This document shows, piece after piece, positions 11,691 to 25,349 of a DNA stretch of 64,000 nt. This stretch comes from Orientallactaga sibirica (lineage: Eukaryota; Chordata; Mammalia; Rodentia; Dipodidae): NCBI GenBank assembly GCA_036365145.1, contig JAEOAD010002566.1, forward strand, positions 4,174,001-4,238,000. The letters are read 5' to 3'. The translations under genes and the position numbers were made by a program. The notes under the pieces are model-generated. The model was not told where the DNA came from and made no database searches. It saw only the letters and a program-made list of their open reading frames with translations. The stretch's first letter is position 1; every line of letters begins with the position of its first letter.

Positions 11691-12223
11691 GCCACGGGCA
11701 TGGCTCAGAGTCTCACTTAACGGAACAAGCGTGTCCTTCCAGATGCACGTGTGCACAGGTCCTTGTGCTGTGCTTGTCTTAATCAGGCAATTACTTGCAC
11801 GGCGGGCAGCACCTCACAGAAGAGCAGTCTCACTCATCCTGGCTGAAGCAGGAGACAGGGCTGGCCAGGCCACTCTGCCGGACGCTTCTCCTTGATGAAA
11901 CTGCAGGGATGGGGGTTTCCTTTCTTTCTTCCTTGGGTCACTCTAGAGCCACTTGGACACTAATTCACGGCTACCCCCGTATGGCCAGCCTCCCCTGCTG
12001 TGTAGCACTTCAGCCATAAGTCCAAGGACCTAAAAGGACAGTGTCCTGTGCTTTCTCCCTTCCTACCTGCTGCCTGGTTCCTGTGCTCATGAACACAGAG
12101 GAGTCAAACTCCTGGAATGAAAACCAAGGAGAGATACACAGGGTCCTCCTGGCCAAGCCTAAACCTGTGTCTCTGGCACTCACTAAGGCAAGGCCAATCC
12201 TTTTTATTTAAGATAATGGAGAG

Positions 12224-12382
12224 GGGCTGGGTGTGGTGGTGCACACCTTTAATCCCAGCACTTGGGAAGCACAGGTAGGAAGATCACTGTGAGTTGGAGG
12301 CTACCCTGAGACGACATAGTGAATTCCAGGTCAGCCTGGACCAGAGTGAGACCCTACCTTGAAAAACAAACAAACAAAAAAG
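12224..12382 (+). repeat. B1-type SINE
   Basis: Full-length, moderately diverged, with an AAACAAAC tail. Confidence 0.9.
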
Positions 12383-12812
12383 AACCTCATTCCCAACCTA
12401 CCCAACACCTCTTGCTGTGGGCCCCACTTTAGGCTAGGCTAGCCAGCAGCCTTTGCAGACAGAAGAGACACTAGCAGTGACTCATCTGCATGGTGACGCA
12501 GTGCTGCAGGACAATTTTCCTGCTGCTCTCCACAAGGCCCCCAGGCAGAAGGTGGGGCGCCCCCCCCCCCCCGCCAGCTCAGCCATCTGCTCTACACCCC
12601 TTCATGCCTGAAGCTGCAGCAGAGTCCAGAAAGGAAAAAGGGAGGTCTGAGAGCATGCCTCCAAGCAGACAGCAAGAAAGGTACAAGGGAGGCACCTAGG
12701 ATCCTGATGAATCCTAACGAAGCAAGGCAAAATCTGTGCACATGCGCACACACGAATACACACGTAAACACACATGGCAGCTGAGGATAGCAGAGCTCTC
12801 AAGAACTCAGCA

Positions 12813-13123
12813 GGGGCTGGAGAGATGGCTCAGAAGTTAAAGGCCTGACTGTCTGGGTTTGATTCCTCAGTAAAAGCCAGATGCACAAAGTAGTGCATGT
12901 GTCTGGATTCTTTTGCAGTGGCCAGAGGCCCTGGCATGCCTATACATGTTCTCTCTCAAATAAATAAACATTAGAAAAAGAAAAGAGGGCTGAGGAGATG
13001 GCTTAGCGGTTAAGACGCTTGCCTGCAAAGCCAAAGGACCCAGATTCGATTCCCCAGCACCTACATAGGCCAGATGCACAAGGCTGTGCATATATCTGGA
13101 GTTCGTTTGTAGTAGCTAAGCTC
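12813..13123 (+). repeat. Two tRNA-derived SINEs in direct orientation
   Basis: 12813-12984 lacks part of the middle but has head and tail. 12987-13123 has a good head but stops after GTTCGTTTGTAGTAGCTAAG, lacking the CT-rich 3' part; the poly(A) that follows belongs to the junction with the next B1. Confidence 0.85.
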
Positions 13124-13149
13124 ATTAAAAAAAAAAAAAAAAAAAAAAA

Positions 13150-13299
13150 GCCAGGTGTAGTGGCGCACATCTTTAATTCCAGCACTCGGGAGGCAGTGGT
13201 AGGAGGATCACTGTGAGTTTGAGACCACCCTGAGACAACATAGTGAATTCCAGGTCAGCCTGGGCTAGAGTGAGACCCTATCTCAAAAAACCAAAAACC
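13150..13299 (+). repeat. B1-type SINE
   Basis: Full-length, starting GCCAGGTGTAGTGG after an A-run. Confidence 0.9.
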
Positions 13300-13300
13300 A

Positions 13301-13520
13301 GGGCTGGAGAGATGGCTTAGCAGTTACGTGCTTGCCTGTGAAGCCTAAAGACCCTGGTTCGAGGTTCGATTCCCCAGTACCCATGTAAGCCAGGTGTGTA
13401 AGGTGGCACATGTGTGTGGAGTTCGTTTGCAGTGGCTGGAGGCCCTGGTACACCTATTCTCTTTCTCTGTGTTTGCTGTTCTCAAACAAATAAATAAACA
13501 AACAAAACTTAAAACAAAAC
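13301..13520 (+). repeat. tRNA-derived SINE
   Basis: Full-length, with a local duplication at GGTTCGAGGTTCGATTCC in the B-box region. Confidence 0.92.
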
Positions 13521-14107
13521 AAAACAAACAAAAAACACGTGGTGGCAAGGACCCTGATACCAATGGCTGCTGGCTGCCAACAGTTCTAGGTTTGGAACTG
13601 CTGCCACCAACTCACTGCTTGGAGCAGGGGCCTCTGACACCATGCACACCTACACTGCTGAGAATAACCAGGGGACAAGCTGTCAGCGATGCAGGCAAGG
13701 CCCAGATGGAAAACTCAAGCTGACCTCTGGAGGCATGACTGTTCAGTAAGCTGTGCAAGGTCTCCCCCACCAGACCGTACTGAGGACAACATACTGTCTG
13801 TCCACTGCAACTCATCCCTAACCACGTACTGCATCTGCGAAACCCATGGTCCCTGGTCAACTGTCTAGGCAGACAAGAGGCAGGTGGAACCCCATAGTCA
13901 AGCAACATCCTGAGGCAGCATGGTAACAAGAGCCCAATCTCAGTAAGCGTCATGCATTTATGACCTTGGCAGTTAGTCATGTAAGTAATTTTGGCCTAGG
14001 TTGACTCATCCACCCAGTGGAAGGTTATTATAGGCCTGTATCTTGAATTGTTTCCCTGGGACAGTCTGGTGAAGCTATTGGCCATCTGCCTTAACCTAAA
14101 ATGATGG

Positions 14108-14268
14108 AATCTATTTATATATTTGAGAGAAAGAGGCAGATAGAGAGAATGGGCTCAATAGGGCCTCCAGCAATTGCAAATGAACTCCAGGCACATGCAC
14201 CACATTGTGCATGTGGCTTATGTGGGTACCTGGCAAGCACCTTAACTGCTAAACCATCTCTCCAGCCC
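14108..14268 (-). repeat. tRNA-derived SINE
   Basis: Antisense copy with a deletion in the FGATTCC-equivalent segment. AAAATGATGGAATCT before it and AAAATGATGGGATCT after it are the target-site duplication. Confidence 0.9.
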
Positions 14269-14589
14269 TAAAATGATGGGATCTTATGGACAGCTGAGAG
14301 TTACTGAGAACTTGGTGGTCATCGTTCTTTGACCCAGAACCTCCAGTCTGAGGTGGAGCCAGCACAAAAGTCAAAGGATGGCCTGTGGACATTAGAGGAC
14401 AGGCAAAGGAGAGGGTCAGTTCCAGGGCGAAGGTGAGGTGTTGGGGAGAGGTGGTTATACAAAATCTCTGCCTGCTCCTGGAATGAATTCCAGTCCTGCC
14501 TGAAGCCACAGCTCAGGACTCTCCCTCCCATCAAGGTGCTTTCTGTCCTTCCAGCTCAGCCTGCTTCACTGTGTCTGTCGGCAACAACA

Positions 14590-14760
14590 ATGCACAAGCT
14601 GTGTCCCTCCGAGAGCCTCGGGCTCCTCCTCTGTAAAATGGAGATGTGTTCAAGGCCACCCTGAGACTACATAATGAATTCCAGGTCAGCCTGGGCTAGA
14701 GGGAGACCGTACATCAAAAAACCAAAAAAACAAATAAAATGGAGATGTGATAGTCTCCTT
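14590..14760 (-). repeat. MIR relic carrying a truncated B1
   Basis: CCTCGGGCTCCTCCTCTGTAAAATGG is the conserved MIR centre in antisense. A 5'-truncated plus-strand B1 at 14648-14736 interrupts it and is bracketed by the 14-bp duplication AAAATGGAGATGTG. Confidence 0.78.
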
Positions 14761-16228
14761 CACTGGTGACTAAGAGCACAGATGAGCACCCAGCAAAGCC
14801 AGGCCAGGCCTGCATGAGGCAAGCATGCAATCCCGTGCTGCAAGTCATTTCTGAATCTCCCACATACCACAACTTGACTGACAAGTGGTGAACAATCATC
14901 TAGATTCCTATATTTCAGAAATGTTGAATATTGTGAAGGTCTGGCACTAACAGAACAATTAGACAATGACCTTGGTATCTGTCGTGATGGGACTCAGAAC
15001 TGGGCTCAAACAAGAACACAGACTCAGCTACTCTTAGGCAGTAAGTGCAAGGAGCTGGTTAAGTTAATGTTGTCATGGAAACAGATGCACTCTGGGAATA
15101 GAGACTTTGGGGCATGGCAATCTTCCTTCCATCATGTCCCTTGACACTAACTTTTTCACTGCCTAGATTCTGACTCCATCAGCCAACCCTCACCCAGAGC
15201 CCCGCTCCCCACTGCTTTGGTTGTGAAGTGCCCTTTCAGAGGGCTCCTCCCCTCCCCATCCCTTCTGCTAGGATGATGAGTATGGTAGCGCCCCAGATGA
15301 CAAGCAGGGTCCAGAAAGCACACAATAGAGAGGAAGCCAAGAGTCTCCACCCTTCCCAGGCTGCTGCAGGGCAGCCGTGCAGCCACCTCCTGAGCCTTGG
15401 AAGCCTGCAGGGGCGGAAGTGGCTGGAGGAAGGGCAGCTATCTGCCATCAGCAGCACCTCTCTCCAAACAAGAAGGTGCAGTGTCAGCTGTTCCCCTGAA
15501 ACAATGGCATTTATTCCCTTGGGTGCCAGCATTCCAATTACCTCTAGATGGCGTCAGGTAAAGATAAATAAAGACAGGAATCCCATCTCTAACAGGCAGC
15601 TACCAACCAGTGGACATCTCCCAAGCACCCTCCAACTTCCCCTTCAGACAAGCTGGAACTCCAGAAGTTTCCCAGGTGTTCCACATGTGGGTTGTGTGAG
15701 CTTGTGAAGGTCCTCGCCAGTGTCAAGCACTGGAGAGACACTGCATCTCAGTGTCAGAAGGCAAGTGGGAAAGGTGGTGAGGGTGCTCCCTGCACAGACA
15801 AGGTGGCACCCAGGCTATGGAAAGGCAGACCATACACACCTGCTCCTAGTGTGAACACCTAGGACTTGCAGCCAGCACCTGATCTGTAACCTCACCAGTC
15901 TTGAGTCAGGCCGTGATAAGATGGGCACCCACCTTCCTTCCTCTTGCCCATCCACCTCTGGCAGCTGGCAAAGATGCTCCTTTGGCAGCTGTACAACAAC
16001 AGCTGTTTCTGGGTCTTGCCCCCTCCCCTAAAAAGCAAAGCAGACAAGCTGCCTTTGGCTAGCCAGTAGTATCAAGTGCCCTGTGGTGGCAGCTCCTGGA
16101 GGCTAGGTCCTCTGTGCTAACATACAACACTCAGGGAAAGGCACTCCAGATGATAGTCGCTAGTTCCAGGGAGAGGCGGGTCAGCACAGGAAGCAGCATC
16201 TAAAAGACTGCCATGAAAACCAGAGGTG
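14760..16228. other. Unique intronic DNA
   Basis: About 1.5 kb without young SINEs, LTRs or a credible gene. A reading frame of about 160 codons at 15228-15707 is open but has no recognisable domain. Confidence 0.6.
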
Positions 16229-16428
16229 TGGGCTGAGGAGATGACTCAGTGGTTAAAGGCACTTGTTGGCAAAGCCTGTTGGCATGGGTTCAGTTTCCCA
16301 GTATCCACATAAATCCATCTACACAAAGTGGCACATGCATCTGGAGTTCATTTCCAGCAATAAGAGGCCTTAGTGTGCCCGTACTCTCTCTGCTAAATAC
16401 AAGTATCAAAAAACAAAAAAACGAGGGT
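16229..16428 (+). repeat. tRNA-derived SINE
   Basis: Diverged full-length copy; head GGGCTGAGGAGATGACTCAG. Confidence 0.87.
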
Positions 16429-16433
16429 GATTA

Positions 16434-16691
16434 GCTGGATGTGGTGGTTCACACCTGAAATTCCAGCATTTGGGAGGTAGGGGTAGGAAGATCTGAAATT
16501 TGAAGCAGGCCTGCGCTACACAAGACACGACCATTTCTTTTTTTTTTTTTGGGGGGTGGATCTGAAGTAGGGTCTCACTCTAGCCCAGGCTGACCTGGAA
16601 TTCACTCAGAGTGGCCTTGAACTCATGGCGATTCTCCTACCTCTGCCTCCTGAGTGCTGGGATTAAAGGCATTTGCCACCATGCCCGGCTA
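16434..16691. repeat. Two B1-type SINEs in opposite orientation
   Basis: 16434-16530 is a decayed plus-strand B1. 16555-16691 is an antisense B1 after a T/G run. Together they make a short imperfect inverted repeat. Confidence 0.8.
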
Positions 16692-16717
16692 GAGGTGGCT
16701 TTCTAAAAGGTTATATA

Positions 16718-16912
16718 AGGCTGGAGAGATGGCTTAAGGGTTTAAGGAGTTTGCCTGCAAAACCAAAGGGCCCAGGTTCATTTCCTCAGGACCCACATAA
16801 GCCAGATGCACAAGGTGGCTCATGCATCTGGAGTTTGTTTGCTGAAGGCCCTGGTGTGCCCATTCTTTTTCTATCTGCCTCTTTCTCTCTCTCAAATAAA
16901 TAAAATAAACTA
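16718..16912 (+). repeat. tRNA-derived SINE
   Basis: Near full length from AAGGCTGGAGAGATGGC to CAAATAAATAAAATAAAC. Confidence 0.9.
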
Positions 16913-17297
16913 TCATTAGCATAAATGGAATCTTTTATTTTTTTTAAAAAAAGATTATAGTGGCCCTAGAACACGTGCTCACTTCCTTTTATGAGAGGTG
17001 AGAGGAGCAAAGTGAGGGTCAAAGAGGATCTTCTGCAGAACAGGTGCTTCCCAGCCTCAACTGGAGGAGCACAGTAAAGGCAGAAAGGTAGGTTGGTCAC
17101 CACAGAGGAGCATGGATTCCATAAAGGTTGGAGGCCAAACTGTGCACATAACTACCAGGTTTGGGCCCTGAAGGTTCCCTCAGCATAACTCAGAGTAGTG
17201 CACACATCACTAATGTAAGGCCAGATCCTAGTCCCTCTTGGGCTACCTGGCCAGTTCCCTTTCCTCTGTTGCTAGAGAGGTGCCACACAACCCTTCA

Positions 17298-19245
<1,948 letters not shown>

Positions 19246-19368
19246 GAGCCTGTGAGGTCCCACTGATGGAGGAGGAGGGCCAACCATGCTGTTTGACTTC
19301 TCCAAACACTTCAAACCATATCCCCTAATTTCACTTAATAGTTTCAAAGTCCTTTTCTGCCCTAGTCC

Positions 19369-19671
19369 CTTTTTGTGAGGCAGGGTCTCATGTAACTCAG
19401 GAAGGCCTCAGACTTGATATGTACTTTAGCATGACCTTGAAATCCTGATTTTCTTGCCTCCAACTCCAAAGTGCTGGGATTATAGGTATGCACCACCACA
19501 CTTGGCTTACAACTTCCTTTTTTTTTTTTTTTTTTCAAGGTAGAGTCTCACTCTAGCTCAGGCAGACTTGGAATTTACTCTGTAGTCTCAGGGTGGCCTC
19601 GAACTCACAGCAATCCTCCTACCTCTGCCTCCCTAGTGCTGGGAAAAGGCATGCGCCACCACACCTGGCTC
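19369..19671 (-). repeat. Two antisense B1-type SINEs
   Basis: 19369-19507 is an older, diverged copy (TCATGTAACTCAGGAAGGCC). 19517-19671 is a younger one with a T-run of about 18. Confidence 0.85.
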
Positions 19672-19940
19672 ACCCATTTTCCTTCTGTCTCTGTCTGTCT
19701 GTGTCGCTCTCAAATAAACAAAATTAAAAAAACAACACCACAAGGGCCAGAGAGATGACTTAGCGATTAAGGTGCTTGCTTGTAAAGCCTAAGGATCCAG
19801 GTTTGATTCCCCAGAACCCACGTAAACCAGATGCACATAGTGACACCACATACATCTGGATATCGCTTGCAGTGGCTAGAAGCTTTGGTATGCCCATTCT
19901 CTTCCTCTCTCTCAAATAAATAAATAAAACATAAAAAACA
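19672..19940 (+). repeat. tRNA-derived SINE with a preceding 3' fragment
   Basis: 19672-19735 is only the CT-rich 3' end of one copy. 19744-19940 is a full copy with head AGGGCCAGAGAGATGAC. Confidence 0.85.
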
Positions 19941-19984
19941 ACAACAAATAAAGATGTCTTTTTTATTTTTTTATTTTTTGGTTT

Positions 19985-20123
19985 TTCAAGGTAGGGTCTC
20001 ACTCTGGTCCAGGCTGACCTGGAATTAACTATGTAGTCTCAGGGTGGCCTCGAACCCTCGGCGATCCTCCTACCTCTGCCTCCCGAGTGCTGGGATTAAA
20101 AGCGTGTGCCACCACACCCGGCT
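19985..20123 (-). repeat. B1-type SINE
   Basis: Antisense copy, little diverged (GCCACCACACCCGGCT end). Confidence 0.92.
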
Positions 20124-20227
20124 GTCTTTTTTTTTTTAATTGTTAGCATGGGTTTTCCTATTCCTACATCATATAGTCTATTTTTATTTCTGCTCTTTTA
20201 TGATTTTATTTATGTATTTATTTATTT

Positions 20228-20519
20228 TGGCCTTTCGAGGTAGGGTCTCACTCTGGTCCAGGCTGACCTGGAATTAGCTATATAGTCTCAGGGTGGCCTC
20301 GAACTCTCAGCGATCCTCCTACCTCTGCCTCCTGAGTGCTGGGATTAAAGGCGTGCGCCACCAAACCCAGCAATTATTTTGGTTTTTCGAGATAGTCTTG
20401 CTCTAGCCCAGGCTGACCTGGAATTCATTATGTAGTCTCAGGGTGGCTTCAAACTCACAGAGAACTCTTACCTCTGCCTCCCAAGTTCTGGATTAAAGGC
20501 ATGTGCCACCATGCCCAGC
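20228..20519 (-). repeat. Two antisense B1-type SINEs in tandem
   Basis: 20228-20372 is well preserved. 20380-20519 is diverged, with a missing base in the GGGATTAAAG segment. Confidence 0.9.
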
Positions 20520-20550
20520 CAATAAAAATATAATAAAAAAATCAATTGCA

Positions 20551-20708
20551 GGGCTGGAGAGATGGCTCAGTGGTTAAGGCTCTTACCTGAAAAGCCAAAA
20601 GACTCAGGTTTGATTCCCCAGGACCCACGTAAACCAGATGCACAAGGTAGTGCATGCATCTGGAGTTCATTTGCAGAAGCTGAAGGCCATGGCAAGCCCA
20701 TTCCCTCT
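20551..20708 (+). repeat. tRNA-derived SINE, 3' part replaced
   Basis: Intact head and body to CCCATTCCCTCTC, then joined to a B1 fragment with no normal AAATAAA tail. Confidence 0.87.
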
Positions 20709-20792
20709 CAAGGTGGCCTGGAACTCATGGCAATCCTCCTATCTCTGCCTCCTGAGTGGTGGGATTAAAGGGGTGCACCACCATGCCTGGCT
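20709..20792 (-). repeat. B1-type SINE fragment
   Basis: Antisense second half only, from AAGGTGGCCTGGAACTC to CATGCCTGGCT. Confidence 0.87.
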
Positions 20793-20799
20793 TGTTAAT

Positions 20800-21007
20800 T
20801 ATTTTTTTAAGTTTGTTTATTTATTTATTTGAGAGAGTCAAAGACGGAGAGAGAGAGAGAATGGGCGCATGCCAGGGCCTCCAGCTGCTGCAAATGAACT
20901 CCAGATGCGCATGCCCCCTTGTGCATCTGGCTAACATGGGTCCTGGGGAATCGAACCTGGGTCCTTTGATTTTGTAGGCAGACACCTTAACCACTAAGCC
21001 ATCCCTC
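20800..21007 (-). repeat. tRNA-derived SINE
   Basis: Full antisense copy; the head end reads AAGCCATCCCTC. Confidence 0.92.
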
Positions 21008-21034
21008 AAAAATCCTTATTTTATTTTATTATTT

Positions 21035-21183
21035 TTTTTGTTTTTTCGAGGTAGAAAACACTCTGGTCCAGGCTGACCTGGAATTAACTATGTAGTCTCA
21101 GGGTGACCTCGAACTCACGGCGATCCACCTATGTCTGCCTCCCAAGTGCTTGGATATAAAGGCATGCGCCACCACTCCTGGCT
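21035..21183 (-). repeat. B1-type SINE
   Basis: Antisense copy; GTAGGGTCTCA is altered to GTAGAAAACA. Confidence 0.9.
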
Positions 21184-21189
21184 ACTTTT

Positions 21190-21357
21190 AAAATACTTTA
21201 TTTATTTATTTATATTCATTTTTATGAGAGAAATAGAGGAAGAATGAGAATGGACACACCGGGACCTCTTGCCATTGCAGAAGAACTCCAGACACATATG
21301 TAGGCTGTCAGGCTTTGCAAGCAAGTGCCTTTAACCACTGAGCCATCTCTCTAACCC
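21190..21357 (-). repeat. tRNA-derived SINE with deletion
   Basis: The CTTGTGCATCTGGCTTATG segment is lost between GACACATATGTAGG and CTGTCAGGC. Confidence 0.85.
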
Positions 21358-21404
21358 CTAAATTTATTTATTTTAAATAGCTTGTTTGTTTATTTATTTA
21401 TTTA

Positions 21405-21672
21405 TTTTGGTTTTTCAAGGTAGGGTCTCACTCTGGTCCAGGCTGACCTGGAATTCACTATGTAGTCTCAGGGTGGCCTCGAACTCACGGTGATCCTCCT
21501 ACCTCTGCCTCCCGAGTGTTGGGATCAAAGGCGTGCCCCACCATGCCCGGCTCTTTATTTGTTTTTTTGAGGTAGGATCTCATGCTGGCCCAAGCTGACC
21601 TTGACCTCACGGTGATCCACCTATCTCTGCCTCCTGAGTGCTGGGATTAAAGGCATGCACCACCATGCCTGG
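21405..21672 (-). repeat. Two antisense B1-type SINEs in tandem
   Basis: 21405-21553 is full length. 21556-21672 has lost the GGAATTCACTATGTAGTCTCAG segment. Confidence 0.9.
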
Positions 21673-21674
21673 TG

Positions 21675-22295
21675 AGTTTATTTATTTAAGAAAGAGAGAA
21701 AGAGGGGAGAGAGAAAGAGATAGTTACTTAGTTGCGGGGCCTCAACACTGCAAATAAACTCCAGACATATGCACCACCTTTTGCATCTGGCTTATGTGGG
21801 TACTAGGGAATTGAACCTGGGTCCTTAGGCTTCAAAGGAAACCATCTCTCCAGCCCTATTTATTTATTTAAATTTTTGTTTATTTTTATTTCATTATTTT
21901 ATTAGCAACAGACAGATACAGAGAGAAAGAGAATGGGTGCACCAGGGCTTCCAGCCACTGCAAACGAACCCCAGATGCACACACCACCTTGTGCATCTGG
22001 CTTATGTGGGTACTGGGGAATTGAGCCTCAAATCGGAGTCCTTAGACTTCACAGGAAAGTGCTTAACCACTAAGCCATCTCTCCAGTTTAGTATCGTTAT
22101 ATATGTTTATTTGAGAAAGAGGCAGAAAGATACAGAGTGGACATGCCAGGGCCTGTCATGCTAGTCACTGTAAATGAACTCCAGATGCATGCGTCATTTT
22201 GTGCATCTGACTTATGTAGGTACTGGGGAATTGAACCTAGGTTCTTAAGCTTTGTATACAAGTGCCTTAATCACTAAGCCATCTCTTTAGCCCCC
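21675..22295 (-). repeat. Three consecutive antisense tRNA-derived SINEs
   Basis: Copies at about 21675-21857, 21858-22087 and 22089-22295, each running from a T-rich tail to a TAAGCCATCTCT-type head. The first lacks part of the head. Confidence 0.88.
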
Positions 22296-22328
22296 TAAAT
22301 TTATTTTAAAAAAATATTTATTTATTTT

Positions 22329-22470
22329 AGCCAGGCATGGGGGCGTACGCCTTTAATCCCAGCACTCGGGAGGCAGAGGTAGGAGGATCACCGAGAGTTC
22401 GAGGCCACCCTGAGACTACATAGCTAATTCCAGGTCAGCCTGGACCAGAGTGAGACCCTACCTTGAAAAA

Positions 22471-22500
<30 letters not shown>
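22329..22500 (+). repeat. B1-type SINE
   Basis: Plus-strand copy with a poly(A) of more than 30, so probably a recent insertion. It is the only plus-strand B1 between 19.3 and 23.3 kb. Confidence 0.93.
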
Positions 22501-22503
<3 letters not shown>

Positions 22504-22690
22504 ATACATTTGAGAGAGAGAGGAGAGAGATAAAAGAGAATGGGCACACCAGGGCCTCTAGCTGCTGCAAACAAACTCCAGATGCATGAGCCACCTTGTG
22601 CATCTGGCTTATGTGGGTCCTGGGGAAACAAACCTAGGTCCTTTGGCTTTGCAGGCAAGGGCCTTAACTGCTAAGCCATCTCCCCAGCCC
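22501..22690 (-). repeat. tRNA-derived SINE
   Basis: Antisense copy from TTGAGAGAGAGAGG to CCATCTCCCCAGCCC. Confidence 0.9.
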
Positions 22691-22734
22691 CCTAAATTTA
22701 TTTTTAATTAATTAATTAACTTATTCATTTTTGT

Positions 22735-22872
22735 TTTCCAAGGTAGGGTCTCACTCTAGCTCAGGCTGACCTGGCATTCATTATGTAGTCTCAGAGTGGC
22801 CTCAAACCACAGTGATCCTCCTACCTGTCTCCTGAGTGTTGGGATTAAAGGTGTGAGCCACCACACCTAGCT
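22735..22872 (-). repeat. B1-type SINE
   Basis: Antisense, slightly shortened in the CCTCTGCC segment. Confidence 0.88.
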
Positions 22873-22873
22873 C

Positions 22874-23075
22874 TTATTTAATAATTTATTTATCAGAGAC
22901 AGAGAGAGGAAGAGAGAGAGTGAGAATGGGTGTGCCAGGGCCTGTAGACACTGCAAACGAACTCCAGATGCATGAGCCACCATGTACAACTGGCTTACGT
23001 AGGACCTGGAGAATCGAACCGGGGTCCTTAGGCTTCACAGGCAAGTGCCTTAACCTCTAAGCCATCTCTCCAGCC
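22874..23075 (-). repeat. tRNA-derived SINE
   Basis: Full antisense copy ending CCATCTCTCCAGCCC. Confidence 0.92.
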
Positions 23076-23385
23076 CTTATTATTTTTTTTTTTTTTGGGG
23101 GGAGAGGGGCCTATCCTACTCTTAGCCTCCTTGGGATTATAAGCACACACCATGTCTGGATGCGTCTCTTCCTCAGTGACTCTTCTACGAGGTTCTCATA
23201 TTTAAACTGTGTGCATTTCTCATCTTAGGTGACACTTCACAGGTGTACATATGGGATCACTCCCAAGTTGACAGGTCCTGGGTGTGAACAACTTCCAGTT
23301 TTCACGTGCTAATCTAAAACATAACTATGTTTTATGCTCTCTTTCCTTTCCCTGAATGTCAGCCTTTTATAAAATTTTAATTTGA

Positions 23386-23711
23386 GCCAGGAGTGGTGGC
23401 TCACACCTTTAATCCCAGCACTTGGGAGGCAGAGATAGGAGGATTGCTGTGAGTTTGAGGCCACCCTGAGAATACATAGTGAATTCCAGGTCAGCCTGAG
23501 CCAGAGTGAGACCCTACCTCGAAAAACCAAAAAAATTGTTTATTGGGGGGGCACAGATAGAGAGGGAGAGAATGGGTGTGCCAGGGCCTTCAGCCACTGA
23601 AAAGTAACTCCAGATACACACATCACCTTGTGCATATGGCTTACATGCGGACTAGGGAATCAAACTTGAGTCCTTAGGCTTCATAGGCAAATGCCTTAAC
23701 TGCTAAGCCAT
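23386..23711. repeat. B1-type SINE (+) followed by tRNA-derived SINE (-)
   Basis: 23386-23536 is a plus-strand B1 and 23537-23711 an antisense DIP-like copy. TGTCAGCCTTTT occurs both before the pair (about 23358) and after it, suggesting that one insertion event or its target duplication frames both. 23076-23385 before it is T-rich then unique. Confidence 0.85.
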
Positions 23712-23734
23712 GTCAGCCTTTTCTAATGGTATGA

Positions 23735-24268
23735 TGTGGTAGTTTGAATAGATGGCCCCCAATATATTCAGTGTTTTATTAGACTGTAGTTTGGATCTGC
23801 AGCAGTGGAGACAGTGTCACTAGGTGTTATCTTAAGGTGTGGTGGTGGGTTTGAAATTTCAATCTAAAGATATGCAAAGTGTGCCTAGCTGGAGTTCCTG
23901 AGGTGTGCTGTGCTGTACTGTGTGGCTTTTTGATTTTTTTTTTTTTTTTTTAGTTTTTCAAGGTAGAGTCTCACTCTGGTCCAGGCTGACCTGGAATTAA
24001 CTATGTAGTCTCAGGGTGGCCTCAAACTCACAGCGATCCTCCTACCTCTGCCTCCCGAGTGCTGGGATTAAAGGCGTGTGCCACCACGCCCGGCTCTGTG
24101 TGGCTTTTTGGTTTGTGCCTTCTCTGTCTGTGTTTGGTCCTGTGAAGGCAGGCCAGCTTCTGCCATTACAGAACTTCCCCTGGATCTATACGCTATAATA
24201 AATGCCTTCCTCCATAACTGTGCCTGGTCTAGAATTTCATCTCAGCGAACCTGAAGCTGTCTGCTACA
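23735..24268 (+). mobile_element. Solo LTR, MaLR-like, split by a B1
   Basis: Starts TGTGGTAGTTTGAATAG and ends AAGCTGTCTGCTACA. TATGA flanks both sides (23730-23734 and 24269-24273), a perfect 5-bp duplication. An AATAAA lies near 24198. No internal retroviral genes are present. It is antisense to ARHGAP35. Confidence 0.85.
23933..24095 (-). repeat. B1-type SINE nested in LTR
   Basis: Antisense B1 bracketed by the 15-bp duplication CTGTGTGGCTTTTTG (23918-23932 and 24096-24110) inside the LTR. Confidence 0.95.
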
Positions 24269-24273
24269 TATGA

Positions 24274-25349
24274 TGAGCATGAATGGTTGGAGCTGAAGGT
24301 GCCCTGACAATGTGGTGCTACACCACAGTCTGCATCCTGGTGTGGAGAGGTGCCGTGCCCTCTCCCTTGGTACCACAGTACAGCCAGACCACCATCCCCT
24401 GGGACATCAGAGGACAGAAAATGAAGTGCTCATTAGCTATCTGGAATGGTGTGGAGTATGGGGGCCAAACCCTTACTAGAAGGATCAACATCTGAATACA
24501 TGAGGCCAGCTCCAGCACATCCATTAATCACCAGCAGCACTTCCTGTAAGCTGCCTGCATGTTTGTTTTACGAAATCTCATTTTAAAATAGCAATACTGC
24601 TGCTGTTGTACCCAACACCATGGCGTAATTTAGGAAAGGTATCATTAGCTCGGCGAGTACAATTTATCACAACTACCACTTAGACATCAATTAAAAACAA
24701 ACAAAACTAAGAGCAGAGTGCGTACCACAAAAGCTGTAAGTGACCAGCAGGTTGGCGTGTGGATGAGAACCAGAGTGGTAGATAAGGCAGAATCCAGAGG
24801 CCAGTGCCTGGGAACATCACAGACCGCAGTCAGGCTCCCGGAGACTGTCTCGTGCCTGCCAGCAGAATTCTCATCTGTACTGCCCATCCAGGCCATGTCC
24901 ATCTGAAGGCCAAGGCATGAGGCTGAACAGAAGTCTCCAAAGGCCCACTGCACTGAAGTGCAGCCACTGCAGGCCTTCCTTCTGTCTTTTCAACACCCCT
25001 CCCTCCTGATTTCACATATCACTTATCAAGTTCATCTTTGGGAATAGAACAACGAAAGACTCAGAAGAGCCAAGGTCACTATTTTCAAATATCTGGACAA
25101 CTGCCATGTAGAACAATCTTGCTCCCGTGGCTCTAGGGAGCAGGGTTCTGACTAAGCACAGCACAGAAAAGTTCACGGTGGCAGATATTCACTCAATACC
25201 GAAAGTGCCTAGTTATAGCCACAGAAACCACTTACAAAAAAGGGACAGAGCTTTTGAAGTCACTCCTAAGTGGATAAGCATCTGACTGGGATGCTGTGTA
25301 AGATGATAAGTATCTGGTCTAGGAAGACAGTGCACAACCATAATCACAA
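24274..25349. other. Unique intronic DNA, about 1.1 kb
   Basis: No young repeat. 24515-24710 is AT-rich with homeodomain-like ATTAATCA, CAATTTATCA and CATTAGC and an ETS-like ACTTCCTGT, which looks like a conserved non-coding element. Conservation itself cannot be seen here. Confidence 0.55.

Noticed and set aside
15228..15707. Open frame of 159 codons on the plus strand
   Set aside because: Intronic, opposite to ARHGAP35, with an overlapping 98-codon frame on the other strand. No domain, no splice or promoter context.
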